Positions 1 to 9,996 of a stretch of DNA of 64,000 nt are shown here, piece by piece; position 1 is the stretch's first letter; the number at the start of each line of letters is the position of its first letter. Source of the stretch: Dethiobacter sp. (lineage in GTDB: Bacteria > Bacillota > Dethiobacteria > Dethiobacterales > Dethiobacteraceae). The stretch spans positions 62,001-126,000 of the forward strand of contig JAGXRN010000079.1 of assembly GCA_018335875.1 (NCBI GenBank). The letters are read 5' to 3'. Below the pieces are notes generated by a model. That model had not been told where the DNA came from, searched no databases, and saw only the letters and a program-made list of their open reading frames with translations. Made by a program: the position numbers and the translations under genes.

Positions 1-473
1 TATCTTATCCTCCGTTTTAGTATCTCTTCATAAGCCTCTATCACACCGCCAAGGTCGCGTCTGAAACGGTCTTTATCCAGCTTCTCCCCGGTCCGGTCAT
101 CCCAGAAGCGGCAGGTATCAGGAGAAATCTCATCACCCAACACTATATCACCTTTTAAGAGTCCAAACTCCAGTTTAAAGTCCACAAGGGTAACATTTTT
201 CTCTTTTAGGAAGTCCTGTAAAAGCTTTTTAGCCAGCATCTCAGTATCTGAAAGCTGTCTGACAAAATGGCTGGCCACTCCTTTTTCAGCGAGCAGTGTG
301 AAAAAAAAGGATGAGATTTTGTTGTTGAGCACACCTTTGCCGGCAACGGTCTCTTTTTTCAGTCCGTTAAAGGCCGTGGCATCGTCCCTGTATTCCACTA
401 CCACCAGGTCCGAATCAATTGTGGAATATATATTTTTGGCCTTTCCCCTGTAAAGAAGCTCCCCTTTTTCCAT
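1..473 (-). CDS. purC: SAICAR synthase, internally deleted, 3' end at or beyond the window edge
   Basis: Phosphoribosylaminoimidazole-succinocarboxamide synthase, the purine step joining CAIR and aspartate. The start is ATG behind AAAAGGAGCAACGTGTG. The N-terminal ATP-binding part is clear ([30 protein letters not shown]), as is the end ([45 protein letters not shown]). Between [10 protein letters not shown] and LQDFLKEKN about 75-80 residues normally present are absent without loss of frame, including the block with the first PurC signature (family pattern IIPLEVxVRN...GS). Only about 157 codons fit where the family has about 235-240; the last codon (TA.) is cut by the window edge. It follows purB by 31 bases, so it ends the purK-E-B-C run. 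The reading as purC is secure; activity is doubtful. Confidence 0.85.
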   Translation of the reverse strand, partial: MEKGELLYRGKAKNIYSTIDSDLVVVEYRDDATAFNGLKKETVAGKGVLNNKISSFFFTLLAEKGVASHFVRQLSDTEMLAKKLLQDFLKEKNVTLVDFKLEFGLLKGDIVLGDEISPDTCRFWDDRTGEKLDKDRFRRDLGGVIEAYEEILKRRIR

Positions 474-504
474 CACACGTTGCTCCTTTTTATTTAAATT
501 AAAA

Positions 505-1806
505 TTAAATCCCCAATCTTTCCAGTATTTCATCTACCCTTCTCAGGTGGTAGGAATTGTCAAAACAGTCTTCCAGCTCTCCGGGCGTAAGCGCGCTCAT
601 GATTTCTTCATCTGCAGCCACTATATCTTTGAAAGGACGTTTGTCAGACCAGGCCTGCATGGCATAACGCTGTACCAGATCGTAGGCATCCTCTCTTTTC
701 ATCCCCTTTTCAACCAAAGCCAGCAGTAAGCGCTGGGAAAAAGTCAACCCCAGAGTCAGCTCCATATTGCGCCGCATGTTATCGGGGTAAACATGCAGGT
801 CGCTGATGATGTGCGTCATTCTCCTTAACATGTAGTTGACAAGGATGGTGCTATCGGGCACAGTGACCCGTTCTGCTGAGGAGTGGGAGATGTCGCGCTC
901 ATGCCAAAGCGGCATGTTTTCCAGCGCCACCAGGGCATTGGCACGCACAATCCGTGCCAGGCCGGTAATCTGCTCGCAGTTGACTGGGTTGCGTTTGTGA
1001 GGCATGGCCGATGAACCTTTCTGGCCTTTATAAAAAGGTTCCTCCACCTCGCGGGTTTCGGTTTTTTGCAGATTGCGTATTTCTGTGGCCAGTTTATCAA
1101 GCGTCCCGGACACTATGGCCAGGGTGGTCATATACTCGGCATGACGGTCGCGCTGCAGCACCTGTGTGGAGACAGGCGCAGGCTCCAATCCGAGCTTCGT
1201 GCAAACGTAGCTTTCCACAAACGGGTCTATATTAGCATAGGTACCCACTGCCCCCGACAACTTGCCGTAAGAAATATTTTCTTTTGCCCGCTTCAGGCGT
1301 TCATGATTGCGTTCCATTTCAGCCACAAACAAGGCCATCTTCAGGCCAAAGGTGGTGGGTTCGGCATGGACACCATGTGTTCTTCCCATTATTACAGTGT
1401 ACTTATATTGGCGTGCTTTGTCTCTAAGGACGTCAATTAAGGCGCGCAGATCGTCTATGATCAGGGAAATGGCATCTTTCATCACCGCTGCCAGCGCCGT
1501 ATCCACCACATCAGATGAGGTAAGACCGAAGTGTACATATTTGGATTCATCCCCCAGCGATTCGGCCACGCAGCGTGTAAAGGCCACAACGTCGTGTCTC
1601 GTTTCTTCTTCAATTTCAAGTATCCTCTCCACACTGAAGCTGGCCCTTTCCCGGATAGCATCCACAGCCTCGCGGGGTATCACACCTAGTTGTGCCCATG
1701 CTTCACAGGCGTAGATTTCTATTTCCAGCCATTTTTTAAATTTATTCTCCAGTGTCCAGATTCCACCCATCTCAGGTAGTGTGTATCTTTCAATCACCTG
1801 CTTCAC
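505..1806 (-). CDS. purB: Adenylosuccinate lyase
   Basis: Cytosolic fumarase/aspartase-superfamily enzyme that cleaves SAICAR to AICAR and adenylosuccinate to AMP, both releasing fumarate. At 433 residues it has full family length. Visible family motifs are [14 protein letters not shown], the signature loop [15 protein letters not shown] with the catalytic serine, and [13 protein letters not shown]. It lies between purE and purC on the same strand with 10-base spacing to purE, so it is surely co-transcribed and supplies the step directly after PurC. No damage is seen. Confidence 0.97.
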   Translation of the reverse strand: MKQVIERYTLPEMGGIWTLENKFKKWLEIEIYACEAWAQLGVIPREAVDAIRERASFSVERILEIEEETRHDVVAFTRCVAESLGDESKYVHFGLTSSDVVDTALAAVMKDAISLIIDDLRALIDVLRDKARQYKYTVIMGRTHGVHAEPTTFGLKMALFVAEMERNHERLKRAKENISYGKLSGAVGTYANIDPFVESYVCTKLGLEPAPVSTQVLQRDRHAEYMTTLAIVSGTLDKLATEIRNLQKTETREVEEPFYKGQKGSSAMPHKRNPVNCEQITGLARIVRANALVALENMPLWHERDISHSSAERVTVPDSTILVNYMLRRMTHIISDLHVYPDNMRRNMELTLGLTFSQRLLLALVEKGMKREDAYDLVQRYAMQAWSDKRPFKDIVAADEEIMSALTPGELEDCFDNSYHLRRVDEILERLGI

Positions 1807-1816
1807 CCCGCTAGAA

Positions 1817-2341
1817 TTAACTTTCTATGGTCTCAAGGTAGTTCCTGTAACCGTCTTTCTCCAGCCTGGCAGCCTTTTTCTCCACAGTAGCACGCTGTTC
1901 TGCCTTAAAATCAATAATTTTTTTACGAAGTGACGGCTCTTTTATACCCAGCATCTGTACAGCGAGCAGCCCGGCATTCTTTGCCCCGTTGATAGCAACC
2001 ACAGCCACGGGGACGCCGGGAGGCATCTGGACTATGGAATAAAGCGAATCAACTCCGCCAAGTGCAGCAGTCTGCACAGGCACACCTATGACCGGCAGCT
2101 CAGTTACAGAGGCTGTCATACCCGGCAGGTGGGCAGCGCCTCCGGCGCCCGCTATTATCACTTCAATGCCGCGCGCAGCTGCTTCCTGTGCGTAGCTGTA
2201 AAGCCTGTCAGGCGTCCGGTGCGCGGAAACTATGGTCAGCTCAAAGGGCACCCCGAACTCCTCAAGCACATCAGCTGCCGCTCTCATAACAGCAAGATCC
2301 GAGTCACTCCCCATGATAATCCCGACAAGAGTTTTATTCAT
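1817..2341 (-). CDS. purE: N5-carboxyaminoimidazole ribonucleotide mutase
   Basis: PurE converts N5-CAIR to CAIR. The 174-residue protein starts [16 protein letters not shown], with the family's GSDSD phosphate-binding loop, followed by [14 protein letters not shown] (the catalytic SAHRTP motif) and [12 protein letters not shown]. Its ATG overlaps the last 8 bases of purK, the usual translationally coupled purK-purE arrangement; the two enzymes act in sequence. Length and motifs are normal for the class I (bacterial) form. Confidence 0.97.
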   Translation of the reverse strand: MNKTLVGIIMGSDSDLAVMRAAADVLEEFGVPFELTIVSAHRTPDRLYSYAQEAAARGIEVIIAGAGGAAHLPGMTASVTELPVIGVPVQTAALGGVDSLYSIVQMPPGVPVAVVAINGAKNAGLLAVQMLGIKEPSLRKKIIDFKAEQRATVEKKAARLEKDGYRNYLETIES

Positions 2342-3518
2342 TAAGACTTTCTCCTTCCTGTGAAATCACACGCAGCGCCTGACCCGCTCTTGCTGCAACA
2401 TCTATAGCCTGCGCCAACTTCGGTGCAGTAACAGTGATATGACCCATTTTGCGCAGGGGCGAGGTGATGCTTTTCCCGTAAAGGTGCAAATGCACGCCAG
2501 GGAGTGAAAGGGCAAGAGCAGTTCCTTCCAGGACGGCAGGACCGTAAAAACCTTCTTCACCAAGCAGGTTTACCATCACCGCCGGCTGCACAAGAGTGGT
2601 GTCTCCAAGCGGCAGTCCCGCAATAGCCCTGATATGCTGCTCGAACTGGGATGTCACACAGGCCTCGATGGTGTAATGCCCCGAGTTATGCGGTCTTGGC
2701 GCTACCTCGTTCACCAGCACCTCCCCTTGGGCAGTGACAAACATTTCAACACAAAAGACACCAACACCTGAAAAGAGCGACATTACAGACTCGGCCACTT
2801 GCCGCGACTTTAACTCAACAGCAGGCGCAACCCTGGCCGGAACCACACTTTGACGCAGGATGTTGTCGGCATGCTCATTTTCACTGAGCGGATAACTCTT
2901 GATTTCGCCAAAACGTCCGCGCGCCACCATGACTGATACTTCGCACGTAAATGGGATAAATTCCTCCACCAGGATTTCACAGCCGCCAAGCGACTCAAAC
3001 TGCGCATCTAACTCCCCGGCATTCATGACAAGCGCGTTGCCCTTGCCGTCATACCCGCCGCGGCAGGCTTTGAGCAGTAAGGGGAATCCCAGCTTGGCAG
3101 CGGCTTCCCCGGCTTCTTTGCTGTCGGCAGCAGGCAGAAAAGACGGTACAGGTATATTGGCCTTTGCCAGGGCTTTTTTTTGAGTCAGCTTATTTTGTAT
3201 TATGCGCAGCAGTCTCGCTGTAGGGAAAACAGGATAGCCATCTTCCTCAAGCGCAAGCAGAGAACTGCAGTCGATATGTTCAAATTCATAAGTTATAACA
3301 TCTGCAGAAGCGGCAAGCGAACGAATGGCTTCCCCATCAGTAAAAGCCGCCACTACCTGCCGGTCGGCCACTTGGGCTGCGGGGCTCTCCGGTGTGGGGT
3401 CAAGCACTGTAACATGGAAACCCAGCTGCTTGGCTGCAACCGTCATCATCTTGCCAAGTTGGCCGCCACCCACTATAGCAATGCGAAAAGGCGGCCTGAC
3501 AGCAATTCTGTTTAGCAT
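2334..3518 (-). CDS. purK: N5-carboxyaminoimidazole ribonucleotide synthase
   Basis: ATP-grasp enzyme making N5-CAIR from AIR, bicarbonate and ATP. It has an N-terminal Rossmann-like start ([13 protein letters not shown]), the ATP-grasp core ([22 protein letters not shown]) and the metal-binding end ([19 protein letters not shown]). At 394 residues it is of normal length. Start is ATG with AAGGGG about 9 bases upstream. It lies 59 bases downstream of the purine permease, with a GC-rich hairpin in the gap (around 3545-3572) lacking a T-run, so partial read-through from the riboswitch-controlled permease is possible. Confidence 0.96.
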   Translation of the reverse strand: MLNRIAVRPPFRIAIVGGGQLGKMMTVAAKQLGFHVTVLDPTPESPAAQVADRQVVAAFTDGEAIRSLAASADVITYEFEHIDCSSLLALEEDGYPVFPTARLLRIIQNKLTQKKALAKANIPVPSFLPAADSKEAGEAAAKLGFPLLLKACRGGYDGKGNALVMNAGELDAQFESLGGCEILVEEFIPFTCEVSVMVARGRFGEIKSYPLSENEHADNILRQSVVPARVAPAVELKSRQVAESVMSLFSGVGVFCVEMFVTAQGEVLVNEVAPRPHNSGHYTIEACVTSQFEQHIRAIAGLPLGDTTLVQPAVMVNLLGEEGFYGPAVLEGTALALSLPGVHLHLYGKSITSPLRKMGHITVTAPKLAQAIDVAARAGQALRVISQEGESLNE

Positions 3519-3577
3519 TATTCATTACCCCTTAAAGGAGGACAGGGGGCGCTGAAGCGTCCCCTATCCGTTACTGG

Positions 3578-4921
3578 TTAAAGTACAAAGTGAGCAAGAG
3601 AAATGGCGGCCAGGATGTACATAAACCAGTGTACTTCCTTGCCCCGGCCCGCAACCAGTTTTACAATGGGGTAGGCCAGGAAGCCGGCAGCGATACCGTG
3701 GGCGATGGAGAAAGCAAACGGCATAACAGCTATTGTCAGAAAAGCGGGGAAAGCTTCGGTGAAATCATCAAAGTCGATGTGTGTCACTGCGCCAAGCATC
3801 AAAACACCCACAATCACCAGTGCCGGTGCGGTAGCCTGACCGGGGATGATGGCAGCGAGTGGGGTGAAGAAGAGCGCCAGTAAAAACAGGGCGCCAACTA
3901 CCATGGATGTAAGTCCTGTGCGTCCACCTTCAGAAATTCCTGCCGTGGATTCAACATAAGTAGTCACAGTGCTTGTCCCAAGCAATGCTCCGCCCATGGT
4001 GCCCACAGCATCGGCAATCATAGCGTTTTTAACTTTGGGCAGGCGGCCATCCTTATCCAGGAAACCGGCACGGGCGCCTGTCCCCAGCAATGTGCCCATG
4101 GTGTCAAAAAGATCTACAAATACAAGGGCAAAGATAACCATGAAACCAAGGCTCATCGCACCGCGGAAATCAAGTTCAAAAGCGATGGGCCCCAGTCCTG
4201 CAGGTCTGCCCACAATATCGCCGATACCCGAGGGTATGGTTGTAACACCGGTAAACATACCGATAATTGTGGTTGCAAATATTCCAAGCAGGATGGCGCC
4301 CTTAACTTTAAGCCCCATTAAAACAGCCGTGATCAAGAGGCCGATGGCGGCCAGTCCCGGGCCACTCTCAGTCAGCGGCCCAAGCTGAACCAGCGTGGCA
4401 GGGCTGGCAATAATAATACCGGCATTCTTCAAACCAATGAGGGCGATAAAGAGACCGATACCGGCAGCCACAGCTCTTTTAAGGCTCACAGGCACCGCTT
4501 TGTCAATCTGGTCGATAAAGCCGGTTACGGCAAGCAGTAAAAAGACTACCCCGGAGATAAATACAGCAGCCAGAGCAGCCCGCCAGCCATACTGGGGAGC
4601 TACCACAAAAGCAAAAAATGCATTCAGGCCCATCCCCGGCGCCAGGGCAAACGGGTAATTGGTGAGAAGCCCCATCAGGATGGTTGTAAGAGCGGCCGCC
4701 AAAATGGTGGCAGTGACGAGGGCGCCCACATATGGGTCATTGACAGCGTTAAACTGCAGTGCATCGCCAAACAGCGCGCCTGCCTGGTTAATGCCTCCCT
4801 GCTGGAGTAAGAACGGATTAACAAAAATAATGTATGCCATTGTCATGAAGGTGGTTAATCCCGCTACGATTTCAGTACGGAAATCAGTCTTGTGCTCTTT
4901 TAGCTTAAAGAATTTTTCCAA
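3578..4921 (-). CDS. pbuG: NCS2-family (AzgA/PbuG-like) purine permease
   Basis: Inner-membrane proton-coupled importer, most like hypoxanthine/guanine/adenine permeases. It has 447 residues with about a dozen hydrophobic segments. Family motifs include RTEIVAGLTTFMTMAYIIFVNP near the N terminus, NYPFALAPGMGLNAFFAF, LFDTMGTLLG and the ESTAGISEGGRTGL loop. Translation probably begins at TTG (TTGGAAAAATTC) with AAGGAGG 8 bases upstream. A guanine-type riboswitch with a terminator precedes it, which supports guanine/hypoxanthine as substrate and repression when guanine is plentiful. Exact substrate is inference. Confidence 0.92.
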   Translation of the reverse strand: MEKFFKLKEHKTDFRTEIVAGLTTFMTMAYIIFVNPFLLQQGGINQAGALFGDALQFNAVNDPYVGALVTATILAAALTTILMGLLTNYPFALAPGMGLNAFFAFVVAPQYGWRAALAAVFISGVVFLLLAVTGFIDQIDKAVPVSLKRAVAAGIGLFIALIGLKNAGIIIASPATLVQLGPLTESGPGLAAIGLLITAVLMGLKVKGAILLGIFATTIIGMFTGVTTIPSGIGDIVGRPAGLGPIAFELDFRGAMSLGFMVIFALVFVDLFDTMGTLLGTGARAGFLDKDGRLPKVKNAMIADAVGTMGGALLGTSTVTTYVESTAGISEGGRTGLTSMVVGALFLLALFFTPLAAIIPGQATAPALVIVGVLMLGAVTHIDFDDFTEAFPAFLTIAVMPFAFSIAHGIAAGFLAYPIVKLVAGRGKEVHWFMYILAAISLAHFVL

Positions 4922-5085
4922 GTCTGCAACCTCCTTGTTTTTTAAAGTAGCCCCGGATTAGTATGCAACAACTTATCATCTTTTCTGCTTGACTGCTTAC
5001 ACCCCCTTTAACAGGGCGCCTGTCCAACCCTCTGACTGCCAGGGGCGCCGTTCCCGGATTTGGCACAGCAAAACAACCAAGAAAA

Positions 5086-5136
5086 CAAAAAGCCAAGACA
5101 GGTAGGTCAGCCGAGTGAAACCTACCCGTCTGGGCT
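5086..5136 (-). terminator. Riboswitch expression-platform terminator
   Basis: On the minus strand three stacked helices (GGCT/AGCC, GTCT/AGAC, ACCTACC/GGTAGGT) form a long hairpin ending in TTTTTGTTTTC. It lies between the guanine aptamer and the permease, so it is the likely off-switch when purine is bound. Confidence 0.8.
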
Positions 5137-5218
5137 TTTATCCCTCCGGTGTAGCGCTAGCGCCTGCGCCACTTGGACCAGCCCCGTCTGCACGGGCGGA
5201 ACCCTAGGCGCACTTCCC

Positions 5219-5285
5219 CTCGTAGTCAGATAATTTACGGTTATCTGGTAGAGACTTTCAGGCCATATTCCCGAAGCTATACGAG
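5219..5285 (-). promoter_or_regulatory. Guanine-type purine riboswitch aptamer
   Basis: Read on the minus strand, P1 is CTCGTA paired with TACGAG. The core contains GAATATGG, then AAGTCTCTACC, a P3 hairpin CAGATAA/TTATCTG with loop CCGTAAA, and closes with CTGACTACG. These are the conserved purine-riboswitch elements. The base of the specificity position (the C in GACTACG) is that of guanine rather than adenine aptamers. It precedes the NCS2 purine permease by about 300 bases with a terminator in between. Confidence 0.93.
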
Positions 5286-5301
5286 TTATTCAGTTACCTT
5301 T

Positions 5302-5330
5302 AAGGTAACAGATTCGACATGGCCTGTCAA
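5302..5330 (-). promoter_or_regulatory. Putative promoter of the riboswitch-permease transcript
   Basis: On the minus strand TTGACA is followed after 17 bases by TACCTT, placing a start just before the aptamer. The -10 half lies in a perfect palindrome GTTACCTTTAAGGTAAC (5293-5309), a possible operator. Confidence 0.6.
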
Positions 5331-5371
5331 TACTAGGAGGGAGTCCAATCGGGCTGATTGAGAAAATTGAA

Positions 5372-5799
5372 TTATTCCCACTCTATGGTGGAAGGGGGCT
5401 TTAATTTCCTGCTCAAGCCCGTCAAAAAGCGCCCCCTCTTTGAGGACAGTCAATTCAGTCTTGCCATATTCCCGCTTACCTGCCGCCCTCACCACACCGC
5501 CAAGATCCTTGGCCATCAGCTGCATGCCGTAGCAAATGCCCAGTATCGGCACCCCCAAGTGATAAATACGGGGGTCAACCGCCGGGGGCACTATCCCCAT
5601 ATACGCTAAAAGCACCGCCTGAAAAAATTAATGCCTTTGGCTTGTAGAACTTCACCCTCTCCTGTGAAACAGTGTAAGGTAAAATCTCACAGTAGACGTT
5701 AAGTTCACGTACGCGGCGGGCGATAAGCTGCGTATACTGCCCGCCAAAATCAAGCACCAGCACCAATTCCTGGTCCAAATTCCTCCTCCTCCCAAGCAT
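5372..5799 (-). pseudogene. guaA: GMP synthase remnant (both ends present, centre missing)
   Basis: The start of the glutamine amidotransferase domain is evident: [19 protein letters not shown], then LIFSGG. After about 80 codons one extra base (near GGCGGTTGACC, about 5575-5585) shifts the frame; the homology resumes as [18 protein letters not shown] with the nucleophile cysteine motif, through [12 protein letters not shown]. It then jumps at about 5400 straight to the C-terminal GuaA codons KPPSTIEWE plus TAA (5372-5401), in yet another frame. About 1 kb, including the amidotransferase His/Glu and the whole ATP-pyrophosphatase domain, is gone. It cannot make GMP synthase, so another guaA would be needed elsewhere. 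The exact start codon is uncertain. Confidence 0.85.
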
Positions 5800-5837
5800 A
5801 AGTTCGTTTTCAGTCGCTCTTTCTCCTGCCAAACACA

Positions 5838-6014
5838 TCAGGCTTCGACAAAAATTTCCTCCCGCACCGCTTTCTTGGTCTTAGTTTCCCCTTCCTTTAT
5901 GACAAGATACATGGCAGGGGTATACGGGTCATTGCCTTTGAACCTAAAGCCTGCCCACACTGACACGGGACAAATATGGTACGGCTTTGGATACACTGCC
6001 GCCCTTACCCCCAT
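5838..6014 (-). CDS. Unrecognised 58-residue ORF upstream of the guaA remnant
   Basis: An open frame beginning [20 protein letters not shown] and ending [12 protein letters not shown], closing just where the guaA remnant region begins. Composition (charged, aromatic, with one Cys) looks protein-like, but no convincing ribosome site precedes the ATG and I do not recognise a family. It may be a real small protein, the 3' remnant of a longer gene, or chance. Confidence 0.3.
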   Translation of the reverse strand: MGVRAAVYPKPYHICPVSVWAGFRFKGNDPYTPAMYLVIKEGETKTKKAVREEIFVEA

Positions 6015-6191
6015 TGAATGTCGCGAAGCAGGTAAAAAATCATCGTAAACTACCTGTTTACATATGCTGCCATATATGCTATATTATGAATATAGAACAT
6101 ATGTTCCGGTGATGATTTTACGAAATAACACTTCTGTTTTTTTCTCCGCGTGGTATAATTAAATTGTCCAACAAAGATTTTGGAGGTTTGA

Positions 6192-6512
6192 GTGATGGAT
6201 AAAGTGTTAAATCTGATCCTCGAAAAGGTGACCGCCTTGGGGGAAGGGCTCCACAGAGTCGAGAATGGGCTGCACAAGCTTGAGCAGCGTATGGACAAGC
6301 TTGAGCAGCGTATGGACAAGCTTGAGGAAAACCAGGATAAAATGGCTGTTCAGGTCAGGGAACTTGATCGTAAGGTAAATATAATCTGTGAGCAGACAGC
6401 CGACCTGCTGGAATTTAAAACCGAGATGATACAGTTTAAAACCCGCATTGAAGAAAAAGTTAACCAGCATGACACTGATATTATGCTGCTAAAAAAAGTT
6501 GTTTGCAAATAG
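6192..6512 (+). CDS. Small coiled-coil protein with heptad repeats
   Basis: 106-residue protein, no signal peptide or membrane segment. Nearly the whole length is predicted-looking coiled coil: VENGLHK followed by two LEQRMDK heptads and LEENQDK, then a further leucine/isoleucine-periodic stretch to the end. The two central heptads are encoded by exact 21-base tandem copies (6276-6317). A good ribosome site (TTTGGAGGTTTGAGTG) precedes ATG, a TATAAT box lies at 6154-6159, and a strong terminator follows, so it is an independent transcription unit. Similar short proteins occur in Firmicutes with unknown role; function is not assignable. Confidence 0.75.
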   Translation: MMDKVLNLILEKVTALGEGLHRVENGLHKLEQRMDKLEQRMDKLEENQDKMAVQVRELDRKVNIICEQTADLLEFKTEMIQFKTRIEEKVNQHDTDIMLLKKVVCK

Positions 6513-6521
6513 ATAGCCGCA

Positions 6522-6560
6522 AAACGCCCCCGGTTTAATCTTAACCGGGGGCGTTTTTAT
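6522..6560 (+). terminator. Intrinsic terminator of the coiled-coil gene
   Basis: AACGCCCCCGGTT pairs perfectly with AACCGGGGGCGTT across the loop TAATCTT and is followed by TTTTTATTT on the plus strand. Confidence 0.92.
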
Positions 6561-6690
6561 TTACTTTCATTTGGGTAGCGGAAATGTCCGATGATCTCCC
6601 ACCTTAACAGCGCATCCTCTTCCACGGCGACCCAGGCGTTATGTATCACACTAATGTTTTAGACCGGACAGGCAGGGATTAGTTCCCGCC

Positions 6691-6734
6691 TTTTAAAATA
6701 ATAACTCCCCGGCATATACATTCAGGGAGTTATT
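6691..6734 (-). terminator. Terminator after the zinc-ribbon gene
   Basis: On the minus strand AATAACTCCC pairs with GGGAGTTATT, followed by ATTTTAAAA. It sits directly after the stop of the zinc-ribbon protein. Confidence 0.7.
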
Positions 6735-6738
6735 ATTG

Positions 6739-6981
6739 CTAATGTTTTATTCTCAGTCCGCAGGACGGGCACAACATGTCTTGCATGGAGACTTTCTTAC
6801 CACACCCCTCACATGCTCCATCGAGGATGTCAGAGAAATAGGCTATTTCTGTTTCTCTTTCCGCCTTGAGCACACTTATAATCTCATCAAGTGATTCCGC
6901 GATATGGCCTGTATTGATATTCAGAGAAATAAGAAGGTAAAGGACTACAATAGCAATAACTAACGCGATTACCAGTTCCAC
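6739..6981 (-). CDS. Small membrane-anchored zinc-ribbon protein
   Basis: 80 residues starting at GTG with GGGGGTG upstream. Residues 1-20 form one hydrophobic segment, followed by an amphipathic charged stretch (30-50) and a C-terminal zinc ribbon with C57xxC60 and C71xxC74 ending in GLRIKH. The arrangement suggests an N-terminal membrane anchor with a cytoplasmic metal-binding tail. No partner gene is evident; it is flanked by its own terminator. Function unknown; the family reading (zinc-ribbon domain) is from the cysteine pattern only. Confidence 0.7.
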   Translation of the reverse strand: MELVIALVIAIVVLYLLISLNINTGHIAESLDEIISVLKAERETEIAYFSDILDGACEGCGKKVSMQDMLCPSCGLRIKH

Positions 6982-7237
6982 TCTTTCACCCCCAGTGACG
7001 TCTTGCTTAGTTAGTCTTTTATTCTGTCCAGCTTACGTGATATATCTTTAAGAGTAGTATCGATGGAATGGATCTATACTTAATTCAACAAATTTTCATG
7101 TTTCCCTTCTTTACTCCCGCACGCAGTGTCAGGATAGTGACCTCACGTTTTGACAGGAATCTGACAGCCAAAGGGCCTCCCTGATCCGATTCCCCTGTTG
7201 ATATAAAGCCACCCATACCCTTCGCATTGCTCCTATT
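6982..7237. other. Stretch without a supported gene between the zinc-ribbon gene and groEL
   Basis: Only short open runs are visible on the minus strand: one ending in DISRKLDRIKD (about 7018-7070, no start codon) and one of 43 codons beginning MGGFISTGESDQGG (about 7087-7218). They may be gene fragments; neither has a recognisable domain or a convincing ribosome site. Confidence 0.4.
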
Positions 7238-7275
7238 AAGTGAAAGAGCACCTGCAGGCAGGTGCTCTTTCACTT
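7238..7275. terminator. Perfect 18-bp hairpin downstream of groEL
   Basis: AAGTGAAAGAGCACCTGC and its exact reverse complement are separated by only AG. It lies 8 bases past the groEL stop, so it is probably the groE terminator or an mRNA 3' stabilising hairpin, although no T-run follows on the minus strand. Confidence 0.6.
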
Positions 7276-7283
7276 GTATTAAA

Positions 7284-8957
<1,674 letters not shown>

Positions 8958-9245
8958 TTAAACGATTTTGCCAAGAATATCGTCTTGGCGCATAATTAAG
9001 TATTCCTGCCCTTCCAGCTTGACTTCAGTACCGGCATACTTGGAAAAAAGAACGCGGTCTCCCACTTTTAGGTCCATCTCCACGCGGGTACCGTTATCCA
9101 GCACTTTGCCGCTGCCTACAGCCATAACTTCCCCTTCCTGGGGCTTTTCTTTGGCCTTGTCAGGTAGGACGATGCCGCTGGCCGTTTTTTCCTCGGCTTC
9201 AAGCACCTTAATCACGACTCGGTCAGCTAGGGGTTTAATGTTCAT
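8958..9245 (-). CDS. groES: 10-kDa co-chaperonin GroES
   Basis: Lid of the GroEL chamber. The start chosen is the ATG of [16 protein letters not shown], preceded by AAAGGAGGTTATCAA; an upstream in-frame ATG would add 14 residues but would translate through the leader and has no ribosome site. 95 residues, with the mobile-loop region [20 protein letters not shown] and the end DILGKIV. First gene of the groES-groEL operon. Confidence 0.97.
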   Translation of the reverse strand: MNIKPLADRVVIKVLEAEEKTASGIVLPDKAKEKPQEGEVMAVGSGKVLDNGTRVEMDLKVGDRVLFSKYAGTEVKLEGQEYLIMRQDDILGKIV

Positions 9246-9280
9246 TTGATAACCTCCTTTGATTGAATGGTATATTGTTA

Positions 9281-9307
9281 TTAGCACTCACTGTCTGCGA
9301 GTGCTAA
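9281..9307 (-). promoter_or_regulatory. CIRCE operator (HrcA site)
   Basis: TTAGCACTC, nine bases, GAGTGCTAA: an exact match to the CIRCE inverted repeat. It is 36 bases upstream of the groES start and just downstream of the predicted promoter, so heat-shock control by HrcA is expected. hrcA is not in the window. Confidence 0.97.
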
Positions 9308-9321
9308 TTGTCCCACTTGTA

Positions 9322-9350
9322 ATGGTATATAAAATCCGAGCAGAACGCAA
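9322..9350 (-). promoter_or_regulatory. Putative sigma-A promoter of groES-groEL
   Basis: On the minus strand TTGCGT, 17 bases, TACCAT. The predicted start falls a few bases before the CIRCE element, the usual arrangement. Confidence 0.6.
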
Positions 9351-9482
9351 ACCGTTCCACAGGAACCTAGATGGAAATTTAGCCATTTATCCTGCATTAT
9401 CGTAGATTACTCTTTGTTTTCTTGGAATCTCTAATTTTTCCATTGGAAGAACAATGTTTATGATAACCATGGTGCAGGCATT

Positions 9483-9995
9483 TTATGCATCTGTTTTTCG
9501 CAAATCGGCACATTCTGCCGAGACTCCGCAGAGCACACCAAGAGCGTGCGGCAGTGCCGGCAGCACCACTTCCAGGTTTTCACGTACTGCGCGGGGACTT
9601 CCCGGCAGGTTGATTATCAGCGTCTGACGCCGCACGCCGCACACCGCCCGGGAGAGCATGGCGTGATGCGTCTTTTGCAGTCCGTATGAACGCATCGCCT
9701 CGGCAATACCCGGAACCTGCTTTTCTATCACCGCCAGTGTGGCTTCAGGAGTATTGTCGCGTGCTGAAAGGCCGGTCCCCCCTGTGGTTAAAACCAGGTT
9801 GACACGCAGATTGTCGCAGTATTCAATCAACCTGTCACGGAGAATTGTAAACTCGTCAGGAACCATCTCATAAGCCATTATGCTTCCGCCAATTGCCTCA
9901 ATCATTTCTTTTATTAGCTTTCCGCTTTCATCAACACGCTCTCCGCGCGCACCCTTATCGCTTGCCGTGAGTACAGCCGCACTGAACTTATTCAT
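9483..9995 (-). CDS. mog: Molybdopterin adenylyltransferase-type protein (MogA/MoaB)
   Basis: Activates molybdopterin by adenylylation ahead of metal insertion by MoeA. The protein from ATG (MNKFSAAVLTASDKGARG) is about 170 residues, with the family's TTGGTGLSARDNTPEAT loop and the later INLPGSPRAVREN motif. The start lies one base past the moeA2 stop, with GGGTGG in the end of that gene as ribosome site, so it is translationally coupled. It is the last gene of the moe cluster; the pterin product would serve the formate dehydrogenase at 54-59 kb and other Mo/W enzymes. Confidence 0.93.
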   Translation of the reverse strand: MNKFSAAVLTASDKGARGERVDESGKLIKEMIEAIGGSIMAYEMVPDEFTILRDRLIEYCDNLRVNLVLTTGGTGLSARDNTPEATLAVIEKQVPGIAEAMRSYGLQKTHHAMLSRAVCGVRRQTLIINLPGSPRAVRENLEVVLPALPHALGVLCGVSAECADLRKTDA

Positions 9996-9996
9996 C

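Noticed and set aside
3545-3572. Hairpin GGGGACGCTTCAGCGCCCC between permease and purK as a terminator
   Set aside because: No T-run follows; it may only attenuate, so it was not listed as a terminator.
5173-5361. 62-codon plus-strand frame over the riboswitch
   Set aside because: Lies across the aptamer, terminator side and promoter; product is not protein-like.
6561-6699. Short minus-strand open run ending WEIIGHFRYPNESK
   Set aside because: About 40 codons without a start codon or recognised family; possibly a gene tail but not supportable.
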